64,000 nt of DNA from Hymenobacter swuensis DY53. GTDB lineage: Bacteria > Bacteroidota > Bacteroidia > Cytophagales > Hymenobacteraceae. Below are positions 8,507 through 16,448 of the stretch, piece after piece. The stretch covers positions 1,984,001-2,048,000 of the forward strand of contig NZ_CP007145.1 of NCBI RefSeq assembly GCF_000576555.1, written 5' to 3'. The notes beneath the pieces are model-generated. The model did not search any database and was not told where the DNA came from. It saw only the letters and a program-made list of their open reading frames with translations. The position numbers and the translations under genes were made by a program. Positions within the stretch are counted from its first letter, which is position 1. Each line of letters starts with the position of its first letter.

Positions 8507-8535
8507 CAAATGTATGATCATTTGTTCATGTATAC
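8507..8535 (-). promoter_or_regulatory. arsR promoter with embedded operator
   Basis: On the minus strand a perfect Bacteroidota -7 element TACATTTG (8507-8514) lies 20 bp downstream of a TTG at 8535-8537. Between them is the imperfect palindrome TATGAT-6 bp-TTCATG at 8513-8530, sharing TTTGTTCAT with the tauE operator. Arrangement suits repression by steric blocking. Confidence 0.62.
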
Positions 8536-8689
8536 AAGTCGGCCAGGTATTCTGGTTCCACTGTCCGGATAATTTGTTGCCGATGGGGCCGGCCTGGCCG
8601 CTATATTGGGCCGCCGCCGGGTTGGGCGGCGGGTTTTGCCGTACAGGGCAAACCCGCGCCACTGCACCTGCCACCGGTTTTTTGCTCGC

Positions 8690-9976
8690 ATGACGACTCC
8701 CTTACTGATCATTCTTATTGGCTTTCTGATTTTTCTGGGGCATTACCTGGCCCAGCTGTTCCAGCGCACCAAAGTGCCCGATGTGGTGGGCCTGCTGCTG
8801 GTGGGGATGCTGCTGGGGCCGGTATTTCACCTGATTGACCCCGCCGCTTTCGGGCGGGCGGGGCGGGTATTTACCAACCTGGTGCTGGTGTTTATCCTGT
8901 TTGAAAGCGGGCTGGAGGTGCGCTTCAACCAGTTGCGCTCGGCCCTGCGCGGCACGGTGGCGCTTACCACCCTCAACTTTATCGTGACGGCGCTGGTGGT
9001 GTCGGCGCTGGCCCAGTGGCTAACCAACCTGGACTTTCTCAGCTCCCTGATTCTGGGCACCATTCTGGGCGGCACCTCGTCGGCGGTAGTTACCACACTG
9101 GCCCGGGAGGTACACATTCTACCCCAAACTTCTACCACGCTGGTCATGGAATCGGCCTTCAGCGACGTGTACACGCTGGGCATTCCCATTGCGCTCATCA
9201 GCTTTTCCACGGGCGCTACCCTGAACGTGGCCGGTTTGTTTAGTCAGCTGCTGGTGGCGCTGGTGGGGGCATTGCTGGCCGGGGCCGGTGGCGGCTACGT
9301 GTGGCTGATGCTGCTGAGCAAGGTGCCCACGCTACTGAAAACCCGGTTTTCGACGCCGGCCTTCGCCTTTATTCTGTACGGGGTGGTGGAACTGCTGCAG
9401 TTCAGTGGCCCCATTGCGGTACTGTTTTTCAGCATCACGCTGGGCAACCTGCCGCTGCTGCGCCGGGGCTGGCTACGCCCGGTACTGCCCAACCAAACGG
9501 TGGAGCTGACCACCGTGGAGAAGGATTTCTTCGCCGAAATCGTGTTTCTGCTGCGCACGTTTTTCTTCGTGTACGTGGGCCTGTCCATCGTGCTCGATGA
9601 TCCGGGGCTGATTGCGCTGGGCATAGGTATGGCCCTGGTGCTGTTTGTGGTGCGCATCCCGGTGGTGCTGGCCGCCGCCGACAAAACCACCCCGCAGTTC
9701 GATATGGCCCTGATGAGCATCATGATTCCGAAGGGCCTGGGGGCCGCAGTGCTGGCCACACTGCCGGCCCAGCGCGGAATGCCCGGCGGAGCCACCATCC
9801 AGACCATCACCTTTGCCGTGATTGTGGCCACCACGGTGCTGTGTACGGGGCTGTTCTTCCTGCTGGAGAAGCGCCGGATTCTGGGGTTTTACCAGCTGTT
9901 TTTCGGTCCGCCCCGGCCCCTGGAAGCTCCCGGCGTTCCGGTAGCCGACCGTTCCGGGGCCGTCCCGGGCAAGTAA
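8690..9976 (+). CDS. Cation:proton antiporter (CPA family)
   Basis: 428 aa from ATG 8690; the frame is open further upstream but MTTPLLIILIGFLIFLGHYL begins with the first transmembrane helix as in relatives. About 12 hydrophobic helices. Motifs KVPDVVGLLLVGMLLGP and ILGGTSSAVVTTLAR are typical of the Na+/H+ exchanger domain. Expected to exchange Na+ or K+ for H+ in the inner membrane. Stands alone; divergent from arsR, with the 190-bp shared gap holding the arsR promoter. Confidence 0.9.
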   Translation: MTTPLLIILIGFLIFLGHYLAQLFQRTKVPDVVGLLLVGMLLGPVFHLIDPAAFGRAGRVFTNLVLVFILFESGLEVRFNQLRSALRGTVALTTLNFIVTALVVSALAQWLTNLDFLSSLILGTILGGTSSAVVTTLAREVHILPQTSTTLVMESAFSDVYTLGIPIALISFSTGATLNVAGLFSQLLVALVGALLAGAGGGYVWLMLLSKVPTLLKTRFSTPAFAFILYGVVELLQFSGPIAVLFFSITLGNLPLLRRGWLRPVLPNQTVELTTVEKDFFAEIVFLLRTFFFVYVGLSIVLDDPGLIALGIGMALVLFVVRIPVVLAAADKTTPQFDMALMSIMIPKGLGAAVLATLPAQRGMPGGATIQTITFAVIVATTVLCTGLFFLLEKRRILGFYQLFFGPPRPLEAPGVPVADRSGAVPGK

Positions 9977-10068
9977 GCACGAGGCGGGCCGCAGGACGTA
10001 CCCGGTAGAGAAAGAAAAGCCCCGGAACTGCCGGGCCGGGTGCGTCACGGCGCTATCTTCGCGGCCGT

Positions 10069-10839
10069 ATGATTTCGACTTTGACGCTGGGTTTGTTGTG
10101 TGGGGCGGCTTTTCTGGCCGGTTTAATTGATGCCATTGTGGGCGGCGGCGGCCTGATTCAGCTGCCCGCCATGCTGCTACTGCTGAAAGGCACGCCCACA
10201 CCTACCATTCTGGGTACTGGCAAAGTATCCTCGCTGCTGGGAACGGCGGCGGCCTTCCGGCGCTACGCCGGGCAAGTGCCCATTCAGTGGCGGGCGGTGG
10301 GGCCGGCGGCGGTAGTGGCGGGCGTATTCTCGTTTCTGGGGGCGCGGGTGGTAAGCCAGCTGCCCCAGGAGCTGCTGCCGAAACTGGTGCTGGGTCTGCT
10401 GGTGATAATTGCCGTGTACACCTTCTGGCGCAAGGATTTTGGCTCGTTGCACGCCCCCAAGCTACCACCGCGGCGGGAGCCGCTGTACGGCGCACTGGTG
10501 GGCATGGTTATCGGGTTCTACGACGGGTTTTTCGGGCCGGGCACGGGCTCGTTTCTGTTGTTTGCCTTTGTGGGGCTGTTTGGCTTCGACTTCATCACGT
10601 CCTCGGCCTCGGCCAAGCTGGTGAACATTGCCACCAACCTAGCGGCCCTGGCTTACTTCGCCTACACCGGTCAGATTCTGTGGGCCGTGGCCCTGCCGAT
10701 GGCCGTCAGCAACATTGCGGGCTCCACGCTGGGCGCGCACCTGGCCCTGCGCCACGGCACCGGCTTCGTGCGGGGCTTGTTTCTGGTAGTCGTCACAGCC
10801 TTTATTCTGAAGCTGGGCTGGCAGATGGTGAGCGAGTGA
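10069..10839 (+). CDS. TSUP-family permease (TauE/SafE-like)
   Basis: 256 aa, ATG at 10069. Eight or so helices with the two half-repeats GLIDAIVGGGGLIQLPAMLL and GFYDGFFGPGTGSFLLFAFV, the latter typical of the YfcA-like branch of the family. Substrate unknown; a sulfur oxyanion or organic acid is usual. A -7-like TATCTTCG at 10054-10061 ends only 7 bp before the start, which would give a very short or absent leader; this is weak evidence. Not part of the sulfur cluster by position. Confidence 0.92.
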   Translation: MISTLTLGLLCGAAFLAGLIDAIVGGGGLIQLPAMLLLLKGTPTPTILGTGKVSSLLGTAAAFRRYAGQVPIQWRAVGPAAVVAGVFSFLGARVVSQLPQELLPKLVLGLLVIIAVYTFWRKDFGSLHAPKLPPRREPLYGALVGMVIGFYDGFFGPGTGSFLLFAFVGLFGFDFITSSASAKLVNIATNLAALAYFAYTGQILWAVALPMAVSNIAGSTLGAHLALRHGTGFVRGLFLVVVTAFILKLGWQMVSE

Positions 10840-10844
10840 GGTTG

Positions 10845-11063
10845 TCATTGCGAGGAGGTACGACATTCCGCGAATAGAGCGGCGTCAATCCGTCCTTTAC
10901 GCAGGCAAAAGCCCTAGCAAACAAAAAGCCCCTGACATACGCAATGCCAGGGGCTTTCTGCTTTTAGAAGCTTGGAATACAGACAAGGACGGATTGCTTC
11001 GGACACTGGCTTGATGCGTCACATGCCTCGCACTGACACTACATTCCTTCGTCCTCGCAATGA
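10845..11063. repeat. Palindromic intergenic repeat with nested terminator (family B, copy 1)
   Basis: Outer arms TCATTGCGAGGA (10845-10856) and TCCTCGCAATGA (11052-11063), inner arms around AATCCGTCCTT / AAGGACGGATTG, and a central hairpin AAAGCCCCTG / CAGGGGCTTT (10925-10957) that would work as a terminator between the two convergent genes. Related copies lie at 41441-41603 and 50371-50544. Confidence 0.75.
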
Positions 11064-11068
11064 ATACT

Positions 11069-11539
11069 TTACTCGCCGCCCGGCAGGCCGGGCACGGGGT
11101 TGCCTTGTACACCTTGCGAACTGGGGACGCCCATCTTCTCCTCGCGCTTACGCTGATACTTATCAAACTGGGCGGGGGAGAGGGTTTCCTTGAGCATGGC
11201 GAGGCGCGCCTGGCCGATGTCGTCGACCACGCCGGCCATTTTGCGCACGTTGCGGGCGTATTTCTGGCGGGCCGATTCCACTCCTCGTACGCTGATCAGG
11301 TTGATCTGACGCACTTTTTCCACTTGCTGTGGTGTCAGGCCCAGGGCCTTTTGCATGTTGTCGGTAAGGGCGTTGGCGCGGGCTTCTACCTGCTGCTCGT
11401 TGAGAACTGGGGCAGGACGGGCAGCGGCCGTAGTCGTAACAGGTTTAGCCTGGGGTTTGGAGCGGGCCGGCGTGGTCTGGGCCAACAGGGCCGGGGCCGT
11501 GGTGAGGGTCAGCAGAGCGGCCAGCAAATGAGTTTTCAT
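11069..11539 (-). CDS. Small secreted protein, function unknown
   Basis: 156 aa from ATG 11539 (the frame is open upstream but MKTHLLAALLTLTTAPALLAQ is a clear signal peptide with an A-x-A-like cut site). After a Pro/Ala/Thr-rich linker (about 22-50) comes a helical region (55-135) with LGLTPQQVEKVRQINL and LSPAQFDKYQRKREEKM, reminiscent of small periplasmic Spy/CpxP-like helical proteins of Bacteroidota in which LTxxQ pairs recur. The tail is Gly/Pro-rich. Periplasmic location is likely; no function can be assigned. Confidence 0.75.
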   Translation of the reverse strand: MKTHLLAALLTLTTAPALLAQTTPARSKPQAKPVTTTAAARPAPVLNEQQVEARANALTDNMQKALGLTPQQVEKVRQINLISVRGVESARQKYARNVRKMAGVVDDIGQARLAMLKETLSPAQFDKYQRKREEKMGVPSSQGVQGNPVPGLPGGE

Positions 11540-11760
11540 GTAATCCGAAAGTAGGTAGTAGCGAAGCCGACGGGAAGTGCCGCTTCGGAATTGAGGCAGT
11601 AAAGATGATGCCAGTTTTGCAAACCGGACTGCCAGAACGCCGCAACGGACCGGGGTATTCCATTTCGGGCGGAAAAATATTCGGGCACCTGCATGCACGG
11701 CGCAACCTTTCCCTTTCGATTCGCTTACAACGGCTGTCCACCTCCCCAACCCTCCCGCCT

Positions 11761-12786
11761 ATGAAACCTGATACCCGCAACTCTTTGCTGGTGGCCGCTG
11801 CCAGCGCCATCGGTCTGTTCGCTGCCACGCTCTACGCCAACCGCCGGGGCGACTACGACCTGCGCGGCCGGGTGGTGCTCATCACGGGCGGCTCGCGCGG
11901 ACTGGGCCTGATTCTGGCCCGGCAGGCGGTAGCCGAGGGTGCCCGCGTCGCCATCTGCGCCCGCGACGCCGACGAGCTGGAGCGGGCCCGCCAGGAACTG
12001 GCCGCCGGTGGGGCCGACGTACTGGCCCTGGCCCGCGACCTGTCGGAACCCACCGAGGTGCGCACATTGGTGGCCGAAGTAGAGCAGCGTTTCGGGCCGG
12101 TGGAGGTGCTCATCAACAACGCCGGCCTCATCAGCGTCGGGGCGCTCGACCACATGGAGGTGCGGGATTACGAGGATTCGCTGAAAGTGCATTTCTGGGC
12201 TCCGCTGCATGCCATGCAGGCCGTGCTGCCAGCCATGCGCCGCCGGGGCGAGGGCCGCATTGTGAATATTGCCTCCGTGGGCGGCAAGGTGGCAGTACCG
12301 CACTTAGTGCCGTACAGCGCCGGCAAGTTCGCGCTGGTGGGCCTCTCGGAAGGCTTCCGGGCCGAGCTGCTGCAATACGGCATTGAGGTAACCACCGTGT
12401 GCCCCGGCCTGATGCGCACCGGCAGCCCCCGCAACGCCACGCTCAAGGGCCAGCACGAGAAGGAGTACGCCTGGTTCAGTATTGCCGATTCGCTGCCGGC
12501 CATTTCGATGGATGCGGAGCGGGCCGGCCGCGAAATCTGGAACGCCTGCCGCCGCGGCGACGCCGAGGTGATTCTGGGGTTGCCGGCCAAGCTGCTTTCC
12601 CTCTTTCACGGCCTGCTGCCCGGCACCACCGCCAACCTGCTCAGCTGGGCCAACCGCAGCCTGCCCGGCCCCGCCGACGTGGTCGGCAACGAGCGGCGCT
12701 TCGGCTACGAGGCCGAATCGGAGGTAACCAAATCCTGGCTCACTACCCTCACCCGCAAGGCCGAAGCGGAGAATAACGAGCGGTGA
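11761..12786 (+). CDS. SDR-family NAD(P)-dependent oxidoreductase
   Basis: 341 aa from ATG 11761; longer frames start in non-conserved sequence. An N-terminal hydrophobic helix (about 9-26, LLVAAASAIGLFAATLYA) suggests membrane anchoring. The Rossmann signature TGGSRGLG (about 43-50), NNAG (about 119-122), catalytic Ser in IASVGG and Tyr-Lys in PYSAGKF make a complete classical SDR active site. Substrate unknown; anchored SDRs of this length often act on lipids or sterol-like molecules. Divergent from the small secreted protein; a palindromic repeat follows it. Confidence 0.9.
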   Translation: MKPDTRNSLLVAAASAIGLFAATLYANRRGDYDLRGRVVLITGGSRGLGLILARQAVAEGARVAICARDADELERARQELAAGGADVLALARDLSEPTEVRTLVAEVEQRFGPVEVLINNAGLISVGALDHMEVRDYEDSLKVHFWAPLHAMQAVLPAMRRRGEGRIVNIASVGGKVAVPHLVPYSAGKFALVGLSEGFRAELLQYGIEVTTVCPGLMRTGSPRNATLKGQHEKEYAWFSIADSLPAISMDAERAGREIWNACRRGDAEVILGLPAKLLSLFHGLLPGTTANLLSWANRSLPGPADVVGNERRFGYEAESEVTKSWLTTLTRKAEAENNER

Positions 12787-12822
12787 TTTGGTTGTGCGAT
12801 AAAAATAGCCAGTACAACAAGG

Positions 12823-12955
12823 AATGTCATGCGGAGCGTAGTTGAAGCATCTCGCGTGCTGATGTTGCAATAGTATTCCTACTGTCAGCACGCGAGATGC
12901 TTCGACTACGGCTCCGCCTGCGCTCAGCATAACGTTCCGGGTTCGGAATGACATT
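12823..12955. repeat. Long palindromic repeat (family A, copy 1)
   Basis: Outer arms AATGTCAT / ATGACATT (12823-12830, 12948-12955) and inner arms GAAGCATCTCGCGTGCTGA and its reverse complement form an interrupted hairpin. Relatives at 35737-35834, 43968-44019, 54024-54178 and 60047-60146. Located after the SDR gene. Confidence 0.75.
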
Positions 12956-13030
12956 CTAAGTCTGGAACATCGTTCTACTGGGATGGAATAGGGTTCTTCG
13001 TATAATTGCTGCCAACAACCGGCAACCGAC

Positions 13031-13804
13031 TTGACCTATCCCGTTCACCTTTCCTTGGGGCCGCTGGTGCTGCCGGTGCATCTGCTGCTGGAGGTGCTGG
13101 CGTATTCCGGCGGCTACCGGCTCTACCAGCACCTGCGCCGCCGCACCCTCGACCCGATTTCAGAGGAAAACCGCCTCTGGATATTCGTGGGCTGCGCGGC
13201 CGGGGCGCTGTTGGGCTCCCGGCTGCTGGGTCTGCTGGAGCACCCGGGCCTACTGGCGAATCCGCCCGGGGGCTGGCTGTACTACTTCACCAACAAAACC
13301 ATCGTGGGTGGCCTGTTGGGCGGTTTGGTAGGGGTGGAGCTGACCAAAAAGCGCCTCGGCGTCACCACGTCCAGCGGTGATTTAATGGTGTACCCAGTTA
13401 TCCTGGGCATGGGCATCGGGCGGCTAGGCTGCCACTTCTCGGGTCTCGAAGATGGCACCTTCGGCACGGCTACTATGCTGCCCTGGGCCATCAACTTCGG
13501 CGACGGCGTGCCGCGCCACCCCACCAACCTCTACGAAATCCTGTGGCTGCTGCTGCTGGGGGCGTTGCTCTGGCTGCGGGAGCGGCGCGGGCCGCTGCCG
13601 GATGGCTGGCGGTTCCGGTTTTTTATGGTAGGTTACCTGCTGTTCCGGCTGCTGGTGGAGTTCCTCAAACCCACGCCCGCCCCGGCCGGCTGGGGCCTCA
13701 CCGCCATCCAATGGGCCTGCGTGGCGGGGTTGGGATATTATGCGTGGTTGTTTGGACGGGAAGAAGTTAAATACCAGTCAAGCGTCAATACGGTGAATCA
13801 GTAA
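13031..13804 (+). CDS. Divergent prolipoprotein diacylglyceryl transferase (Lgt)-like membrane protein
   Basis: 257 aa starting at a TTG (13031); no ATG fits, and the first residues run straight into helix 1. About seven transmembrane helices. The Lgt signature is present in a diverged form: GRLGCHFSGLEDGTFG in place of GRxGNFxNxExxG, followed by HPTNLYE. The region that in E. coli Lgt carries the catalytic His103 (HGG) reads NKTIVGGLLGG, without His. So this is an Lgt paralogue that probably does not lipidate prolipoproteins in the usual way. It heads a plus-strand group with a radical SAM enzyme of a lipid-synthase-like family and three other membrane proteins. Confidence 0.85.
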   Translation: MTYPVHLSLGPLVLPVHLLLEVLAYSGGYRLYQHLRRRTLDPISEENRLWIFVGCAAGALLGSRLLGLLEHPGLLANPPGGWLYYFTNKTIVGGLLGGLVGVELTKKRLGVTTSSGDLMVYPVILGMGIGRLGCHFSGLEDGTFGTATMLPWAINFGDGVPRHPTNLYEILWLLLLGALLWLRERRGPLPDGWRFRFFMVGYLLFRLLVEFLKPTPAPAGWGLTAIQWACVAGLGYYAWLFGREEVKYQSSVNTVNQ

Positions 13805-13812
13805 CTTGCATT

Positions 13813-14340
13813 ATGCATTACTTTCTAATTTCAGCAGTAGTTCTTATTATGCTTTATTTTTTGAATAAAGCCAGTGGGAAAAGAGTAGAGCCTTATGAGC
13901 AGGGAAGGTATTCTCTTTACATGAGTAGAATATATCAATGTATCGGTCTTCTGGGTATTGGAATGAGTATAGTTGTTTTGTTTATGCCAGTATTAGCGGA
14001 AGAATACACAGCTGAAATATTTGTAGCAACTGGTGTTCTTTTCCTGTTAACGATGGGTTTGTCACTGCCATGTTTTCTTTGGTACAAGAACCACCGTTTG
14101 CAATTTGACTCATCAGAAGTAATATCCAGGAATTTCAAGGGCAAAGAGCAGATAATCAAATGGGAAGACGTTGCACAGGTTCGTTTCAGTGCTTTGTCAG
14201 GTTTATTAACTCTAATTGATAAGCGAGGAAATACTGCAAAAGCTCATCAGCATCTGGTGGGATTTTCCACTTTTGTTCATGAACTGAAAAGTCAGAAGAA
14301 TAAGTGCAATTTCAGTAGCGAGTTACCTCCTGGAATCTGA
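13813..14340 (+). CDS. AT-rich membrane protein with PH-like cytoplasmic part, unknown
   Basis: 175 aa, ATG at 13813, 8 bp after the Lgt-like gene. Two or three hydrophobic segments (about 3-18, 40-60, 70-92), then a soluble beta-rich stretch (about 98-155) with FDSSEVISRNFKGKEQIIKW and LLTLIDKRGNTAK, the pattern of bacterial PH-domain membrane proteins. Base composition is clearly richer in A+T than all neighbours and codons are different (AAT, ATA, TTT-ending), pointing to recent acquisition or relaxed selection. Function unknown. Confidence 0.75.
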   Translation: MHYFLISAVVLIMLYFLNKASGKRVEPYEQGRYSLYMSRIYQCIGLLGIGMSIVVLFMPVLAEEYTAEIFVATGVLFLLTMGLSLPCFLWYKNHRLQFDSSEVISRNFKGKEQIIKWEDVAQVRFSALSGLLTLIDKRGNTAKAHQHLVGFSTFVHELKSQKNKCNFSSELPPGI

Positions 14341-14369
14341 TAAGTTGATAGAAAAATCACAACCTCACC

Positions 14370-15770
14370 ATGCCCGAACGGCCCTATACCTACTACGACT
14401 TCACCCTGAGCCTGTGCCCGCATTGCCTGCGGCGGGTGGAAGCCAAGATTGTGTTTGAAGATGGCGGCGTGTACATGCTCAAGCGCTGTCCCGAGCACGG
14501 CCGGCAGCGCGTGCTCATTGCCACCGACATTGAGTACTACAAGAGCATCCGCAACTACGTGAAGCCCAGCGAAACGCCCCGCCGCTTCAACACCGCCACT
14601 CACTACGGCTGCCCTTACGACTGTGGCCTCTGCACCGACCACGAGCAGCACAGCTGCCTCACCGTCATCGAAATAACGGACCGCTGCAACCTCACCTGCC
14701 CCACCTGCTACGCCGAAAGCAGCCCCCTGCACGGCCGGCACCGCACCCTGGCCGAGGTGGAGGCGATGGTAGACGTGCTGGTGGAAAACGAAGGGGAGCC
14801 CGACGTGGTGCAGATTTCCGGCGGGGAGCCTACGTTGCACCCGCAGTTCTGGGAAATTCTGGATATGTGCAAGCGCAAGCCCATCAAGCACCTGATGGTG
14901 AACACCAACGGCGTGCGCCTGGCCAAGGACGAGGAATTTGTGGCCCGGCTGGCTACCTACGCCGGGGCCTTCGAGGTGTACCTGCAGTTCGACTCGTTCC
15001 GGAAGGAGGTGCTGGAGAGTCTGCGCGGGCGGGATTTGCGCGAGGTGCGGATGCAGGCCTTGGAGCACCTCAACAAGTACAACCTCAGCACCACACTGGT
15101 CGTCACGCTGCAGAAGGGCCTCAACGACGACGAAATGGGCGAAATCATCGATTTCGCCCTGAAGCAGAAGTGCGTGCGCGGCGTCACGTTCCAGCCCACC
15201 CAGGCCGCCGGGCGCCTAGAGCATTTCGACCCCGCCACCGACCGGCTCAGCCTCACCGAGGTGCGCCAGGGCATCATCGACCAGAGCCCGGTATTCACGG
15301 CCGAGGACCTGCTGCCGGTACCCTGCAACCCCGACGCGCTGGCCATGGCCTACGCCCTCAAGCTCGATGGCGAAGTATTCCCGCTGACCCGCTACATCGA
15401 CCCCGCCGACCTGTTGCAGAGCGGCGGCAACACCATCGTGTACGAGCGGGACCCGCGCCTGCGCCAACACCTACTCAAGCTGTTCAGCACCGCCAATACC
15501 GTGGACACCGTGCTGCCCGAAATGAACCAGCTGCTGTGCTGCCTCCCGCAGGTGCAGGCCCCCAACCTGGGCTACGACAATCTGTTCCGTATCATCATTC
15601 TGCAGTTTATGGATGCCTGGAATTTCGACGTGCGCGCCATCAAGAAGTCCTGCGTGCACATCGTAAGCAAGGACCTCAAGATTATCCCCTTCGAAACCAT
15701 GAATATGCTCTACCGCGACGAGGAGAAACTGGCCCGCCTGCAGGTACTGCGCGATATTCCAGTACTGTAG
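14370..15770 (+). CDS. Radical SAM enzyme of the MJ0619 / tetraether-lipid-synthase (Tes) type
   Basis: 466 aa, ATG at 14370. N-terminal rubredoxin-like metal motif C16-x2-C19 ... C40-x2-H43, an auxiliary cluster motif C81-x3-C85-x2-C88-x7-C96 (YGCPYDCGLCTDHEQ), then the radical SAM motif C106-x3-C110-x2-C113 (CNLTCPTC) and SGGEPTLHP for SAM binding. The C-terminal part ends with KKSCVHIVSKDLKIIPFETMN, matching the tail shape of this family. Known relatives include Methanocaldococcus MJ0619 (pterin methylation) and archaeal Tes (C-C joining of lipid chains). Lipid chemistry is suggested here by the flanking Lgt-like and small membrane proteins, but this is inference. Likely cotranscribed with downstream genes: the next ATG abuts this stop codon. 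Confidence 0.88.
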   Translation: MPERPYTYYDFTLSLCPHCLRRVEAKIVFEDGGVYMLKRCPEHGRQRVLIATDIEYYKSIRNYVKPSETPRRFNTATHYGCPYDCGLCTDHEQHSCLTVIEITDRCNLTCPTCYAESSPLHGRHRTLAEVEAMVDVLVENEGEPDVVQISGGEPTLHPQFWEILDMCKRKPIKHLMVNTNGVRLAKDEEFVARLATYAGAFEVYLQFDSFRKEVLESLRGRDLREVRMQALEHLNKYNLSTTLVVTLQKGLNDDEMGEIIDFALKQKCVRGVTFQPTQAAGRLEHFDPATDRLSLTEVRQGIIDQSPVFTAEDLLPVPCNPDALAMAYALKLDGEVFPLTRYIDPADLLQSGGNTIVYERDPRLRQHLLKLFSTANTVDTVLPEMNQLLCCLPQVQAPNLGYDNLFRIIILQFMDAWNFDVRAIKKSCVHIVSKDLKIIPFETMNMLYRDEEKLARLQVLRDIPVL

Positions 15771-16055
15771 ATGGAACCGACTCCCGCACCCAAACACCAT
15801 ATCGGCCGGATTCTGCTCATCAACCTGGGCGTGGTATTGGTATTGCACATCGGGCGGCAGCTGCTCACCGGCGGCGGCGAAGGGATTTTCGTGCTGCTCT
15901 TCGCCATGGCTTTCGTGAACGGTATACTATTCCTGGGCTGTCTGGTCAGCGGCCGGGGCAAAACCAGTATCGGGTTTCTGCTGGCGGCGTTGCTGGTGTT
16001 TATGATTGGCTTCGGCGACTGTGCCACGCATTTGAAACTGGGAAACATGCACTAA
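15771..16055 (+). CDS. Small membrane protein, paralogue 1
   Basis: 94 aa; its ATG immediately follows the TAG of the radical SAM gene, so translation is probably coupled. Three hydrophobic segments (about 13-28, 38-60, 66-82). It ends with ALLVFMIGFGDCATHLKLG, almost the same as ALLVFLIGFGSCAAMFMLG in the next gene, so the two are tandem paralogues. Shared GFG-x-C-A is the only conserved polar signature. Function unknown; a membrane partner of the radical SAM enzyme is plausible from the gene order. Confidence 0.75.
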   Translation: MEPTPAPKHHIGRILLINLGVVLVLHIGRQLLTGGGEGIFVLLFAMAFVNGILFLGCLVSGRGKTSIGFLLAALLVFMIGFGDCATHLKLGNMH

Positions 16056-16067
16056 CTACTGCCTGCC

Positions 16068-16349
16068 ATGTCGGAGCCAACACCTGCCTCTCGTATTCTG
16101 CGCAACAATCTGTTGGCCGTGCTGGGCGCAGCCGTACTGCTGGGCCTGCTGGCCAAACCCACCGATGGTACTACCGTGGTGCTGTTTGTAGTGGTGTATC
16201 TGGGGCTGGCGCTGGTGAATATAGTGCTGGGCATCGTGCATTTTCGGCGCGGCCCGGCAGCATATTTCCTGAGTGCGCTGCTGGTATTTCTGATTGGGTT
16301 CGGCTCCTGCGCGGCCATGTTTATGCTGGGCGGGCTAGGAAAACTGTAA
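16068..16349 (+). CDS. Small membrane protein, paralogue 2
   Basis: 93 aa, ATG at 16068, 12 bp after paralogue 1. Same layout: charged N-terminus, three hydrophobic helices and the terminal motif IGFGSCA. Begins MSEPTPASR as paralogue 1 begins MEPTPAPK, so the duplication covers the entire gene. A strong hairpin terminator follows at 16377-16418, closing the group that starts at 13031. Function unknown. Confidence 0.75.
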   Translation: MSEPTPASRILRNNLLAVLGAAVLLGLLAKPTDGTTVVLFVVVYLGLALVNIVLGIVHFRRGPAAYFLSALLVFLIGFGSCAAMFMLGGLGKL

Positions 16350-16376
16350 CGGCCACAATTACCCAGTCGCTAAAAT

Positions 16377-16418
16377 CAACAACCCCGTTCTGCTGGTGCC
16401 AGCGGAACGGGGTTGTTG
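16377..16418. terminator. Hairpin terminator after the radical SAM group
   Basis: 14-bp perfect arms (CAACAACCCCGTTC at 16377-16390; reverse complement at 16405-16418) around a 14-bp loop. Lies between convergent sequences and can serve both strands; no long T run. Confidence 0.65.
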
Positions 16419-16448
16419 GTAAACGGTGGTTGGGAAGCAGGGAGGCGT

